From positions 4,559,501 through 4,623,500 of the forward strand of contig NC_010001.1 of the NCBI RefSeq assembly GCF_000018685.1: a stretch of DNA of 64,000 nucleotides. Reading direction: 5' to 3'. The stretch is from Lachnoclostridium phytofermentans ISDg (GTDB lineage: Bacteria > Bacillota > Clostridia > Lachnospirales > Lachnospiraceae). Below are positions 1 through 8,599 of the stretch, in pieces; the stretch's first letter is position 1, and each line of letters opens with the position of its first letter. The notes under the pieces are model-generated. The model worked only from the letters and a program-made list of their open reading frames with translations. It had not been told where the DNA came from and made no database searches. The position numbers and the translations under genes are program-made.

Positions 1-1250
1 ATACTTTGTAACTCAGCCTGTATATTAAATACCGAGCTCAGTAATTGGCCATTTAAATTATATTCTGAGTTAAATATTATCCCAAGGAACTGTGCAGTTA
101 AATCATCTCCATTAAACTTATCATGATATTTATTCTGTAGTTTTTCATAACGTATCTGCTCATTTTCTGATAAATCTCCCCAATGGTCTTCTCCATAAGC
201 CACTCCAGTATAACCCTTTAAATAACACCAGTTAAAATCCTGACTAAGAGTAAGACGAAGTGCGGTTTGCTTTGTGAACTCAACTTTAGAAACCTGATTT
301 ATCTTACCACTATTAAGCCCTCCGGAAACCTTATCTTTATTCATAAAGGGAATCTCACCAAATTTGTTCCGTAGCATTTCAATGGTATCTTCATAAGAAA
401 AATCATTCATAAAATTTTGCATTTTAATTTTTTGTTCTTTTAAATTTATATTTATGTTTTTATCGTAATAATTTGGACTAATTATGCAATATCCAAGAAA
501 TATGGAAACTAATGTTATCACACAAATTGCGAGAGCGGATTTTACACGTACTGTTTGTTTTTTTCCCTCAACCCCGATTCTATCCTGCTTGTTCTTTCGA
601 TTAAATTTATGCATAGAAACAGGAATATAGTCCATTGATTCTACGGAATAAACCACTAATAAAGTGAGCAGAAATGGTTTCCAAGGTGGTACAATTCCCA
701 GCAATAAAATTGATCCATATATCACAATAACAAGAAAAAGATATGCAAGACGAGTACAGCGCTTCCATACAATAAGTGATAATATAAGTGATAAAAGAGC
801 GAATACCACTAGGAAAAAGGAAGTAACGCATAAACGTTTATCCCCTTTTGCAACATACAGATATAACTGTAGCCCAAAATATTGATTGATGTGTTCTAAA
901 ATTGCATTCTCTATATAAAAGAATCCATTCACTATTACATCAATGAACTTCCAAATCACATAGGTAGCAAACGCAAAACTAAATGGCCACGCATAGCGAG
1001 TTACTTTACCACCTTCACACAATCCCAGAAAAAGACCGGTTAGTAGTAGACCAACAAAAATTAATGTATTGTGCTTCAGTGGTAAAGAAAGCGCCAAAGC
1101 AAAGCCATATAAAACAGAAGCAGCTCCGATGAATACAATCAAATACTCTAGTATCCAGTTCCACCATAGTTTCTTTGCAGAACGATTTGACGAAACTCGA
1201 ATGCTATCATTAATTCGGATGCTTGTTGAAGTTTTTTTCTTATGCCCCAA
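1..1250 (-). CDS. Transglutaminase-type (TgpA-like) membrane protein, N-terminal part, runs off the left edge
   Basis: An open frame continues from a TTG at 1250 to the window edge without a stop. The TTG directly follows the stop of the upstream DUF58 gene, and a GGAGGGG site lies 7 bases before it. The visible ~416 residues start with a short basic leader and then several hydrophobic segments (roughly residues 31-50, 58-75, 82-100, 145-165, 170-215, 250-270), followed by a soluble region. This arrangement and the moxR-DUF58 neighbours match the membrane/transglutaminase-core proteins that normally complete such operons. The catalytic Cys-His-Asp core would lie beyond the window, so the family call rests on topology and context only. 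Confidence 0.6.
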   Translation of the reverse strand, partial: MGHKKKTSTSIRINDSIRVSSNRSAKKLWWNWILEYLIVFIGAASVLYGFALALSLPLKHNTLIFVGLLLTGLFLGLCEGGKVTRYAWPFSFAFATYVIWKFIDVIVNGFFYIENAILEHINQYFGLQLYLYVAKGDKRLCVTSFFLVVFALLSLILSLIVWKRCTRLAYLFLVIVIYGSILLLGIVPPWKPFLLTLLVVYSVESMDYIPVSMHKFNRKNKQDRIGVEGKKQTVRVKSALAICVITLVSIFLGYCIISPNYYDKNININLKEQKIKMQNFMNDFSYEDTIEMLRNKFGEIPFMNKDKVSGGLNSGKINQVSKVEFTKQTALRLTLSQDFNWCYLKGYTGVAYGEDHWGDLSENEQIRYEKLQNKYHDKFNGDDLTAQFLGIIFNSEYNLNGQLLSSVFNIQAELQS

Positions 1251-2465
1251 CTATTTTCCCCTCCATTCCCCTGGCAGCATTCTAAGTTCCAGATAAAGAT
1301 TTTCTGCAGAAAGAAAAGACGCTGTCATTCCTTGCTCGAGCGCCGCGAATTCAGTTTGATTATTTTTCATATAAATGAAGTGTGTCCAAGCATTCTTCCG
1401 GCTCCTAGTCATCGCCTCAGTAGTATCTTTTATTTCCATACCCGCCAAATAAAAGATGTTTGTATACTGCTCCTTACTGTACTGTGCCTCATGATAGATC
1501 GCTAAGCCCTTCTCCTGAGGAAGACGACTATGAGAATATAGAACTGCCAAAACCTCATAGAGATCTTCTTCATTTTCAATACGAAACCTCTTGCAAATAT
1601 TCTTAACAGCGTCATGCCAAACTAAAAAATGAATCTGTTTTTGTGTAATCATAGAAAAGGATAACGAAACCATAGTCTCCATCATCCTATCTAGGTATTC
1701 CATTGGCAGGATGGAAGGAATCCCATCCTTTAATACATAATGAGTATCAAAAAATATAGCGACAGAACAGTTAATAGGTAAGCCATACTGCTTAACCATT
1801 AATTTATCTTCTTTTAAACTTAGCTTCCAATGAATACGGTTCATTTTATCACCATACTCGTAGTCTTTTAATCCAAATATTTCTGATACGTCATCCCCGC
1901 TTTTTGTAGATGAGAATAATTCACTTTCTACCAACACGCTTGGATTATCTAAAACTAAAGACTCTTCAATAACATGGATATTGGGAAGGACAGTAATTGA
2001 TAATTCCTCCCTTGCCTTTTTTCTAACACACCAAAGTCCCAAAAAATCATATAACTTTACCTGCTTTAATGTATACTGCAATATCCCGCAATAATCTGAC
2101 GCCATCGTAAATGTATGTTTTTGCTCACACGAAGAATCCACAACCGCAATCATCTTCTCTTCTTTTTTTATCCCTTCCAATTGATTTTGATACGACAAAG
2201 TCATTTTGATTAGGGATACTGGAAAGAAAGAACGATTTGTTATTTGTATTGCCATTTCATATGGAGTTCCTTTTTGTACGATAGATCTATCACAGGTTAG
2301 AGAAATGTCCACAAACCTACGCAAGTAGCGCATTATAATCCACAGTAATATTGGTATAATTAACACTGTGAGGAAAACTAACATCATGATGTATTCATCA
2401 TAAAGAATGGATAACAATCCTAAGAAAGATGCTATTAGGAGATATCCGATTTTAGTACGTACCAT
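1251..2465 (-). CDS. DUF58 domain protein
   Basis: The 404-residue protein has two N-terminal membrane segments (about residues 8-50), then a beta-rich region, then the DUF58 signature near residues 200-225: 'GDDVSEIFGLKDYEYGD' followed by 'RIHWKLSLKEDKLMVK'. DUF58 proteins have a VWA-like fold and accompany MoxR ATPases. Their biochemical role is not established, but envelope-related or chaperone-assisted assembly has been proposed for the family. It lies 12 bases downstream of the moxR gene and abuts the transglutaminase-type gene, so the three are almost certainly one transcript. Confidence 0.9.
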   Translation of the reverse strand: MVRTKIGYLLIASFLGLLSILYDEYIMMLVFLTVLIIPILLWIIMRYLRRFVDISLTCDRSIVQKGTPYEMAIQITNRSFFPVSLIKMTLSYQNQLEGIKKEEKMIAVVDSSCEQKHTFTMASDYCGILQYTLKQVKLYDFLGLWCVRKKAREELSITVLPNIHVIEESLVLDNPSVLVESELFSSTKSGDDVSEIFGLKDYEYGDKMNRIHWKLSLKEDKLMVKQYGLPINCSVAIFFDTHYVLKDGIPSILPMEYLDRMMETMVSLSFSMITQKQIHFLVWHDAVKNICKRFRIENEEDLYEVLAVLYSHSRLPQEKGLAIYHEAQYSKEQYTNIFYLAGMEIKDTTEAMTRSRKNAWTHFIYMKNNQTEFAALEQGMTASFLSAENLYLELRMLPGEWRGK

Positions 2466-2477
2466 GCTTGTCCTCCA

Positions 2478-3428
2478 TTAACGCTTCACAACTAACTTAG
2501 GAGCAGACACTGTATCTAATATCTGTTCAATTACCGCCTCCATAGTTACATTACTAACCCTAGCTTTTGGTTTCAATAACATTCGATGCATTGTCACATC
2601 ACGGAATATAGCTATTACATCATCAGGAATTACATAGGTTCTTCCGCTTAAGAAGGCATATGCCTTTGACATAGATGTTAACGCTAAGGTACCTCTCGGA
2701 CTGACCCCAAGAGCAATCAAATCATGTTCTCGTGTCTTAAGAACCAGTTTCGCTATATATTCATATACCGCATCGTGAACAAAAATTTGTTCCACAACAC
2801 GTTGTATCGATACTAATTCTCCTGCATCTATTACACCATCCACCAAATGAAGCGGATCATTGGTATTCCTACCCTTTAGAATTTCAACTTCACTTCGGAT
2901 ATCTGGATATCCCATTGACAAGCGAACCATAAATCGATCCATTTGCGACTCTGGTAACATTTGTGTACCAACAGACCCAATTGGATTTTGAGTAGCTATT
3001 ACAACAAAAGGTTTTGGAAGCTCTCTTGTAATACTGTCTACAGTAACACTGCCTTCTTCCATAACTTCCAATAAAGCAGACTGAGTCTTTGAGGATGTTC
3101 TATTAATTTCGTCCGCCAAAAAGAGGTTACAAAAAACACTACCTTCTTTAAAATGTGGTTCTAAATTATTTTTTTCATAAATATGAAATCCAAGAACATC
3201 CGAAGGAAGAACATCTGGTGTGAATTGCATACGATGATAGTTTAAATCCATAGCTTTTGAAAATGCCAATGCAAGCGTTGTTTTCCCAACACCAGGGATA
3301 TCCTCAATTAATATGTGTCCTTTTGCTAAAATAGCAGTTAATACTTTTCGAATAATTTCATCTTTCCCGATAACTACTTTGCGTATTTCATCTATTATTT
3401 GCTGTGATTTATTCACATATTGTTCCAT
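2478..3428 (-). CDS. MoxR-family AAA+ ATPase
   Basis: The 316-residue protein is the usual MoxR length. Walker A is 'GVGKTTLA' (about residue 46), Walker B is 'LFLADEIN' (about 105), sensor 1 is in 'ATQNPIG' (about 148), and 'SPRGTLAL' (about 245) is the C-terminal lid motif. MoxR ATPases are chaperone-like and act with VWA/DUF58 partners. This is the first gene of the operon; GGAGGGTTCAT precedes the ATG. The 5' leader carries two hairpins (listed separately). Confidence 0.95.
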   Translation of the reverse strand: MEQYVNKSQQIIDEIRKVVIGKDEIIRKVLTAILAKGHILIEDIPGVGKTTLALAFSKAMDLNYHRMQFTPDVLPSDVLGFHIYEKNNLEPHFKEGSVFCNLFLADEINRTSSKTQSALLEVMEEGSVTVDSITRELPKPFVVIATQNPIGSVGTQMLPESQMDRFMVRLSMGYPDIRSEVEILKGRNTNDPLHLVDGVIDAGELVSIQRVVEQIFVHDAVYEYIAKLVLKTREHDLIALGVSPRGTLALTSMSKAYAFLSGRTYVIPDDVIAIFRDVTMHRMLLKPKARVSNVTMEAVIEQILDTVSAPKLVVKR

Positions 3429-3681
3429 ATGAACCCTCCATTCTGTGGCAATCCTGCGAATTTGGGCGAGTGTCCAAATTCGTTTGTGAAAAATCTTTAT
3501 TTTTCACATTACCCTCCTAAAATTACATTTCCTATGTTTTACAAACATATAAAACAAATTTACCATATTATCCCCGTTTTATCAAACAAATCTTTCTGAA
3601 CTTCTCTTTGTAATGTTTCTCAAAATAAAATGAAAAAATACATTGTATAGATTATATATGACACATCTAGCCTAATTAATG
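3429..3681 (-). promoter_or_regulatory. Leader of the moxR operon with two hairpins
   Basis: The intergenic stretch upstream of moxR holds two inverted repeats on the transcribed strand: GTGAAAAAT/ATTTTTCAC (about 3491-3509) and GCGAATTTGG/CCAAATTCG (about 3453-3483). A possible promoter, TTGATA-17-TAAATT, lies farther upstream near 3555-3590 on the minus strand. Neither hairpin has a clear T-tract, so they are leader structures of unknown role. No gene is seen here. Confidence 0.4.
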
Positions 3682-3740
3682 ATAAGAGCCCTTAAAGAAT
3701 AGATTGGTGTTTTACCAATCTATTCTTTAAGAGCTCTTAT
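3682..3740 (-). terminator. Long hairpin after the pyridoxal-kinase-like gene
   Basis: An almost perfect inverted repeat of about 25 bp (ATAAGAGC…CCAATC / GATTGG…GCTCTTAT) starts four bases after the stop codon at 3744. It lacks a strong T-tract, but its position fits a transcript end. Confidence 0.7.
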
Positions 3741-3743
3741 GAA

Positions 3744-4598
3744 TTATAAATCTTTTAGACACAATTCAAAACATACACCATTTCTTGAAGGAATGTCATA
3801 CTCTTGTGTTACCGTAAGCGCCTTTGATAAAAACTCTACTGATTTTTTTACTGCTTCTTTAAAGGTAGCTCCGCAAACCATACTCCCTGCTAAAACAGAC
3901 ATAAATACATCACCAGTTCCACTACGCTCTTTTCCAATACGAGGCGTCATGATTAACTCAGTATTTTTACCATCGGAAACCATATTACCAATCTGATCAC
4001 CGTAGTCTAGTCCAGTAATTACGATATACTTCGGTCCTAACTCATGTAATTTCTGAAGCATCAAACTTAACTCTTCCTGTGTTGGGGTTTCTTTTGGATA
4101 TGGTAGTTCTAGTAATCTGCAACATTCGGTTAGGTTTGGTGTGGCTACGTCTGCATAAGATAAAAGCCTCTGATACCCTACACAAACCTCTTCGGTGGAT
4201 ACTGAATATAATTTCCCATGATCCCCCATAATAGGGTCAACAAAAATAAAGGTCTGCTTATCAGCATTTCTTAAGCTTTTAAAGAAATTTTCAGTTGCTT
4301 GTAATTGATCGATATTGTTATGGAAGCCACTACTTGCACCATCAAAATTAATATCTAACGTATGAAAATGATTGAATGCTTCATCCTGAAATGAAGCCAT
4401 ATCCCTAGACACCACCCCTTCAAATGCACCATTGGTAGATAGCACGACGGTTGGTATCGGGCTACATTCAATTCCCATAGCTGATATAATTGGTATAGAA
4501 ACAGCAAGTGCACATCGGCCATAACACGCCAAGTCATTGATAACTGCTATTCGTTTTTGTCTTTTTTTCATATTTTCTTGTCCTAAGTTTTCTGTCAT
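3744..4598 (-). CDS. Pyridoxal/pyridoxamine kinase-like protein (ribokinase superfamily)
   Basis: The 284-residue protein starts, after a short leader, with 'RIAVINDLACYGRCAL', typical of clostridial PdxY-like kinases. 'DPIMGDHGKLY' (about residue 128) and the ribokinase-fold anion hole/catalytic 'RSGTGDVFMSVLAG' (about 228) are present, so ATP-dependent phosphorylation of a B6 vitamer is the likely reaction. Two ATGs are possible (4598 and the one at 'MKKRQKR', residue 10), each with an AGGA element; the longer form is kept. It appears to be monocistronic and is followed by a strong hairpin. Confidence 0.88.
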   Translation of the reverse strand: MTENLGQENMKKRQKRIAVINDLACYGRCALAVSIPIISAMGIECSPIPTVVLSTNGAFEGVVSRDMASFQDEAFNHFHTLDINFDGASSGFHNNIDQLQATENFFKSLRNADKQTFIFVDPIMGDHGKLYSVSTEEVCVGYQRLLSYADVATPNLTECCRLLELPYPKETPTQEELSLMLQKLHELGPKYIVITGLDYGDQIGNMVSDGKNTELIMTPRIGKERSGTGDVFMSVLAGSMVCGATFKEAVKKSVEFLSKALTVTQEYDIPSRNGVCFELCLKDL

Positions 4599-4642
4599 AG
4601 ATATTTCCTCACGCTCTTACTATTTCCATTCGCTAACAAATT

Positions 4643-4777
4643 TTAAGTCTTATTCGCTCTAAAGCCCACCCATTGAGGAAGTGCCACCCACGGATTAAGC
4701 TTCCAGTCTGCAATCTTATTATTACCATTGTGTGCTGATAAATTATCTATCATTATACTATCAAACCCACCATCCAT
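4643..4777 (-). pseudogene. Fragment of an IS630-like transposase (DDE region)
   Basis: A 44-codon open stretch reads 'DSIMIDNLSAH' followed by 'ADWKLNPWVALP'. IS630-family transposases have the second catalytic Asp in a 'DNLSAHK' motif followed by a W…NP segment with this spacing. The fragment has no ribosome-binding site, has an upstream in-frame stop and lacks the rest of the protein, so it is read as a relic. The match is from memory of the family, not a search. Confidence 0.4.
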
Positions 4778-4859
4778 CAACAATATCTACACCTATGACC
4801 CTACAATAAAAGTATGGAATCTTTTATTTAAATTGCTGTTAGTACTTAGAAATCTAAGT

Positions 4860-5551
4860 CTAGGACTCCACCTTGAATCGGTCAATTGTTGACACCACCT
4901 CGTCCATACAAACTGCAAACCTTCTCAGCTTGTTCGCAATTTTTTTACGCCTCTCCTTAGTGGCAAGACAGCATACATAACCCGTATGCATCCCCCAGTC
5001 GTCAAAGTTTTCTGGTATAATTTGCTCAAAAAATCCCAATCTATGCTTTTTGCCCATGCACAAAATGCCTTCGCACCAAAACAGTATTTATAGAGTAAGG
5101 TTTTCCCATAATCCGAATAGCCAACAAGTACACCCCAGCTAGGACGGTTGTGCGGATTGTTGCCATAATCATTTAGAATCACAGGCAAACCCTTGTCAAT
5201 ATACGCCATTAGCATCTGTACATACATTTCTCGATTGCTCAAAATTTGTTTCAAAGGAACAAAAGTGCTAGCATAACCACACCTTTCAAAAATCGTTTCA
5301 ATAAATTGATGGTTATCTTTTTCACTGAGACAGTAATCGACTGTGCCATTCCCTCTGAAATGATTTTTGGAGAAAACCTGCGTAAAATTCTCGCCTGTCA
5401 GACCTGCAAAAAAGCTGTAGTCAAACTCATTTTGCCCTAAGCATTCCATCAAATAAGCCGCACAGCCGTTGAGCCAATAATTTTGACCATATTCAGGGTG
5501 GACGATTTGCCTTAAATTAGGAAGAACATTATTGCTTTGCTTTACATTCAT
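4860..5551 (-). pseudogene. Frameshifted BtrH_N/C39-like cysteine-peptidase-fold protein
   Basis: The first frame (start at 5551) encodes 'NYWLNGCAAYLMECLGQ' near its N-terminus and 'GLPVILNDYGNN…WGVLVGYSDYGKTLLY', a papain/C39-like layout. After 'AFCAWAKSIDWDF' the meaningful sequence jumps to the next frame at a run of six T on the coding strand (near 5046-5051). The second frame continues 'FEQIIPENFDDWGMHTGYVC' and 'KIANKLRRFAVCMDEVV' to the stop at 4860. One extra T would join them. Compared with what is recalled of relatives, a stretch between 'CCLAT' and 'KERRKKIANKL' also seems missing, which favours decay over sequencing error. The natural substrate is unknown. Confidence 0.6.
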
Positions 5552-5596
5552 ACTTAATACCCCTTGCTTAATATTTGTTTTTGGTGTAGTTTTAAG

Positions 5597-6082
5597 CTAC
5601 GAAATTTTAATAGAGCGAAACAGCTTTTTCCCCTGCCCGTTTGTGCCGATGATTATCGGCTGAGGTGTTTGTAAATGTAAATCCATATCCATGTAAGGAA
5701 AGTTTATACCACAAAAGCGAACCTCGCCATTTAGAATCACCGCAAAATGCTTTTCGCCAACCATCCATGTCAGCTTGTTATATTGGTCGTGGGGAATCTC
5801 TCCGATATGGGGATACAATAATTCATTACCTAACACAGGTTGCTCAAAGGTGATAGCATGTTTTTTCAGTGCTTTTTCAGCATAGTTTTCAGCATTCATC
5901 GTGTAGGTGCAGCTTCCGTGAGAAAACCATAAACTGCCCTTGGTAGTTCCCCAAAGGAATTCCTCGCTTTTCTTTTCTGATAAAAATTCAATATCAATGC
6001 GAAAAGGCAACCTAACAGCTACGTTCGTATCAAGCTTTCTTTCAGAAATCCAGGCAATAAACTCTGCCTCACCGTTTTCCAA
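5597..6082 (-). pseudogene. C-terminal segment of a MerR-type regulator (lectin-like sensor domain)
   Basis: The frame is open for 161 codons from a TTG with no usable ribosome-binding site, and overlaps the end of the MerR HTH gene in another frame. The text 'LPFRIDIEF', 'KGSLWFSHG' and 'WMVGEKHFAVILNGEVRFCG' resembles the C-terminal beta-sandwich domain that follows the effector region in some clostridial regulators. The simplest reading is that the middle of one longer regulator was deleted and the frame lost, leaving this C-terminal half stranded. It could alternatively be a separate, poorly translated gene. Confidence 0.45.
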
Positions 6083-6362
6083 AACCTGATAATGCGATTT
6101 CCTCTATGCGTCTGACAAAGCTCTGTACTAGAATTTCCATGTCCTGACTTTCATAAATTCTCAGAATATCCTTGATTGGAATCTGCATCTTCCGCAGCAC
6201 GATAATCTGCTTTAATCGGCTGATGTTTTCACTGTCATAAAAGCGGTATTTTTCAAAAGATGGACGCTCGCATTGCAGCAAACCTACCTGCTCATAATAT
6301 CTCCGTGTCCTTGAGGATATACCAAACTTTTCGGTTACTTCGGTGATTTTCATTAAATCCAT
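6069..6362 (-). CDS. MerR-family regulator, only the DNA-binding half remains
   Basis: The 97-residue product begins 'MKITEVTEKFGISSRTRRYY', then 'YEQVGLLQCER' and 'ISRLKQIIVLRKMQIPIKDI': a complete MerR winged helix plus the start of the dimerisation helix. It stops at 'FGKR', far short of a normal effector-binding MerR protein. The expected continuation lies in another frame (5597-6082). The ATG follows GGAGGACATGGGTT. The promoter has the MerR-type geometry (separate entry), so the original gene was probably self-regulated. The short form could still bind DNA. Confidence 0.6.
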   Translation of the reverse strand: MDLMKITEVTEKFGISSRTRRYYEQVGLLQCERPSFEKYRFYDSENISRLKQIIVLRKMQIPIKDILRIYESQDMEILVQSFVRRIEEIALSGFGKR

Positions 6363-6388
6363 AACCCATGTCCTCCATTTTTTTCTTA

Positions 6389-6419
6389 ATTATATCACTT
6401 TACCTAACGTCAAAGTCAA
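6389..6419 (-). promoter_or_regulatory. MerR-type promoter with 19-bp spacer and internal dyad
   Basis: On the minus strand TTGACT (6414-6419) and TATAAT (6389-6394) are separated by 19 bp, the over-long spacer characteristic of MerR-activated promoters. An imperfect dyad ACTTTGAC…GGTAAAGT (6397-6416) fills the spacer. It drives the MerR gene starting at 6362. Confidence 0.7.
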
Positions 6420-6453
6420 TGTTTTGGAGATGTATGCGTGCCAAAAATCATAA

Positions 6454-6490
6454 AAAAAAGGAACCAAACCCGAAAGTTCGACTCCTTTTT
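6454..6490 (-). terminator. Terminator after tRNA-Leu(AAG)
   Basis: AAAAAGGA/TCCTTTTTT inverted repeat with a T-run on the minus strand, about 30 bases after the tRNA 3' end. Confidence 0.75.
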
Positions 6491-6517
6491 CCCATGCGAG
6501 TTTTCCTCGCTATATAC

Positions 6518-6602
6518 TGCAGTCGACGGGACTTGAACCCGTACCCAGTCAACCCGGACTAGATCCTTAGTCTAGCGCGTATGCCAATTCCGCCACGACT
6601 GC
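6518..6602 (-). tRNA. tRNA-Leu (anticodon AAG)
   Basis: The minus strand reads GCAGTCG…CGACTGC-A as a 7-bp acceptor stem, with a class II long variable arm, T-loop GGTTCAAGTCC and D-loop GAATTGGCA. The anticodon stem CTAGA/TCTAG encloses the loop CTAAGGA, giving anticodon AAG (read as IAG after editing) for CUU/CUC. CCA is not encoded. Confidence 0.95.
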
Positions 6603-6624
6603 AAAGTATTTTCTTTATGAAATA

Positions 6625-6682
6625 CTGCCCGTCTTTTGCAACGGGCAGATATTAATATACCATGATTTTTTTTAAATTGCAA
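6625..6682 (-). promoter_or_regulatory. Promoter and leader hairpin of tRNA-Leu(AAG)
   Basis: TTGCAA (6677-6682), 17-bp spacer and TATATT (6654-6659) on the minus strand form a good promoter. Between the start site and the mature tRNA lies an inverted repeat CTGCCCGT/ACGGGCAG (6625-6648), presumably a structure in the 5' leader of the precursor. Confidence 0.65.
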
Positions 6683-6771
6683 GTACTTTTTTTAAATATT
6701 TTATTAAACTAAGAATGTATTATCTTCCATTCTATCACAATTATTAAATGCTCTTTCTTAAGTATCTTAAC

Positions 6772-8229
6772 CTATTTTTTCGAATAGGAAAGGATATAAG
6801 TACCTGGGCTATAGATAGTACACTGTAAAGTTTTTGTACCAGTAATATCAGTACTCATTTTACCGATGATAGACTTTTTGTTTGGTGTATAATAAATCTC
6901 ACAATCTTTGATATTAAACCCATCTGGAATTGTTACACGCATAATTAGCGGAAATTCATCAATCACACTATCAGCTAAATCATCATCCTTGATACCTATT
7001 TCAAAAGCAATGAATTCACTCTTGCTTACCATTCTTGATAGGAGTCTGGATACAGAACTTGCTGGTAAACTCTCTCCCGTAAATAGAGAAGCATTCACGT
7101 TTTTTGGTAAGTTCACTTCAACTTTACCTTTGTATTTTCCATTTACTATATTAAAGTTGAGGGCATTCGAAAAGGTGATGTTTTGTATTGCCACACCTTG
7201 AACAATAAATTCAGAGGACGCTCCACCTGCCTCAGCAATCACGATATGGTACCCTGCATAAGTTATTGTTGGAGACGATAATCTGAAATCGGTAATCTGC
7301 TGTTTCGTGCCATCACTATAAGTCGCTATAACTTCAACATCACTTTTACGAACGGAATATCCAACACCAACCGGATCCCCCATATAGGTTGCCTTTATGC
7401 TGACAATATCCTTTTGTGCTCCCGTTACTTGAAAAGGGGCAGATAATCCATGATAAGATGCCACGACAAGCTGTACACCAATCTTTGTTATTGTTTCAGG
7501 GCTTAAGGTGTAATTATTGATAGTTTCGCTGGACCCATCTTTATAAACTGCTGTTATCTCTAACTTTCTTGGATCAATATTACTTCCAATCATTACAGAT
7601 TCCCCTGTATAGGTTGCATAGAGAGTTAAAAGTTCTTTCGGTGATGTACCATAAACAGAAATATTGTAGGTTAATCCCCTATAATTTAAAGTTATTGTAT
7701 TATTTCCAGTAGAAGTAATTACTTTATTTACTATGTTAAAATCCTCAACAGTCTCGCTTGACCCATCGCTATAAAAAGCCGTTGCTATGATTTTTCTTAG
7801 GTCTACAGAGTTTCCAACACTTACGGTTGATCCTGAATAGTAAGCGTGAAAGCTCAATAACGTCTTACCTGTAATATAGAACTTAGTGACTTGGCCTTTG
7901 TAAATAACGATACACTCGTTAGATCCAACCTGTGTAACTTTTGTGGTAGCTAAAGTATAGCCTTTCACCTCACTAGAAGTACCGTCCTCATAATATGCTG
8001 TTACCTTTAATTTTTCCGGATCAATGTTATCACCAACCAATACAGAGTTTCCCGTATAATATGCAACAAGACTACTCACTTTAGGTTCAGTTACTGTATC
8101 TGCATATGCTGTTTCTACACTATGTAAATTAAGAGTTCCGCCAACGTTAGTTATTCCTAATAAAAATGCTGTACTAAAACATGCAATTCTTCTAATAACC
8201 TTACTCTTTCCTAAACTTTTCCCAAACAT
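6772..8229 (-). CDS. Secreted protein with four bacterial Ig-like repeats
   Basis: The 485-residue protein has a signal peptide ending near 'SVETAYA-DT' (about residue 43). Four repeats of about 70-75 residues follow (roughly 52-122, 123-197, 198-268, 269-340). Each has the pattern Y-x-G-x-x-V-x-V-G…V-T-A-x-Y-x-D-G-S…, as in Big_3/Big_4 cell-surface Ig-like modules. The C-terminal ~140 residues are unique and contain 'EFPLIMRVTIPDGF' and 'IYYTPNKKSI', like beta-rich domains that close clostridial surface proteins. No LPXTG or SLH anchor is visible, so it is probably secreted or bound non-covalently. The upstream region carries direct repeats and a palindrome. Confidence 0.85.
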   Translation of the reverse strand: MFGKSLGKSKVIRRIACFSTAFLLGITNVGGTLNLHSVETAYADTVTEPKVSSLVAYYTGNSVLVGDNIDPEKLKVTAYYEDGTSSEVKGYTLATTKVTQVGSNECIVIYKGQVTKFYITGKTLLSFHAYYSGSTVSVGNSVDLRKIIATAFYSDGSSETVEDFNIVNKVITSTGNNTITLNYRGLTYNISVYGTSPKELLTLYATYTGESVMIGSNIDPRKLEITAVYKDGSSETINNYTLSPETITKIGVQLVVASYHGLSAPFQVTGAQKDIVSIKATYMGDPVGVGYSVRKSDVEVIATYSDGTKQQITDFRLSSPTITYAGYHIVIAEAGGASSEFIVQGVAIQNITFSNALNFNIVNGKYKGKVEVNLPKNVNASLFTGESLPASSVSRLLSRMVSKSEFIAFEIGIKDDDLADSVIDEFPLIMRVTIPDGFNIKDCEIYYTPNKKSIIGKMSTDITGTKTLQCTIYSPGTYILSYSKK

Positions 8230-8599
8230 TCTGCTACTCCTTTCTCCTCGTGTTTCTTTACTTTACTATAATGAAAGATTATCAAGTGTTCATAGTAACT
8301 ATTCATTATCTCATTTCTAATTATTAATTTCTTGATACCTCTTACTTTGATGCTCAATCTTCGATAAAGCTAACTTTGATGTATCAATTTCTCGATAAAT
8401 CAAACTTTGATGCATTTGACTTAATGCATCAAATCTCTATAATCTTCCTAAGTTATTATCGTCATGCCTTTGTGTCTACTTTAGCACTTTTCTTCGATTT
8501 GTCAAATATGATGATATTTACCATATCATATTTATAGCACGAACTATATTAATGTGAGTGAAAATTATAAACTTAGAAGATTTCCACATAGCACCTCTA
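8230..8599 (-). promoter_or_regulatory. Upstream region of the Ig-like protein gene: three direct repeats and a palindrome
   Basis: CTTTGATG occurs at 8345, 8374 and 8405 (spacings 29 and 31 bp), each within a partly conserved block that also includes CGATAAA. An inverted repeat TTTGATGCA…TGCATCAAA (about 8407-8433) overlaps the last copy. Spacing near three helical turns suggests cooperative binding of a regulator, but no regulator is known. No gene is seen in this 370-bp stretch. Confidence 0.4.

Noticed and set aside
607..885. Short frames on both strands
   Set aside because: They lie within the continuous frame of the transglutaminase-type gene.
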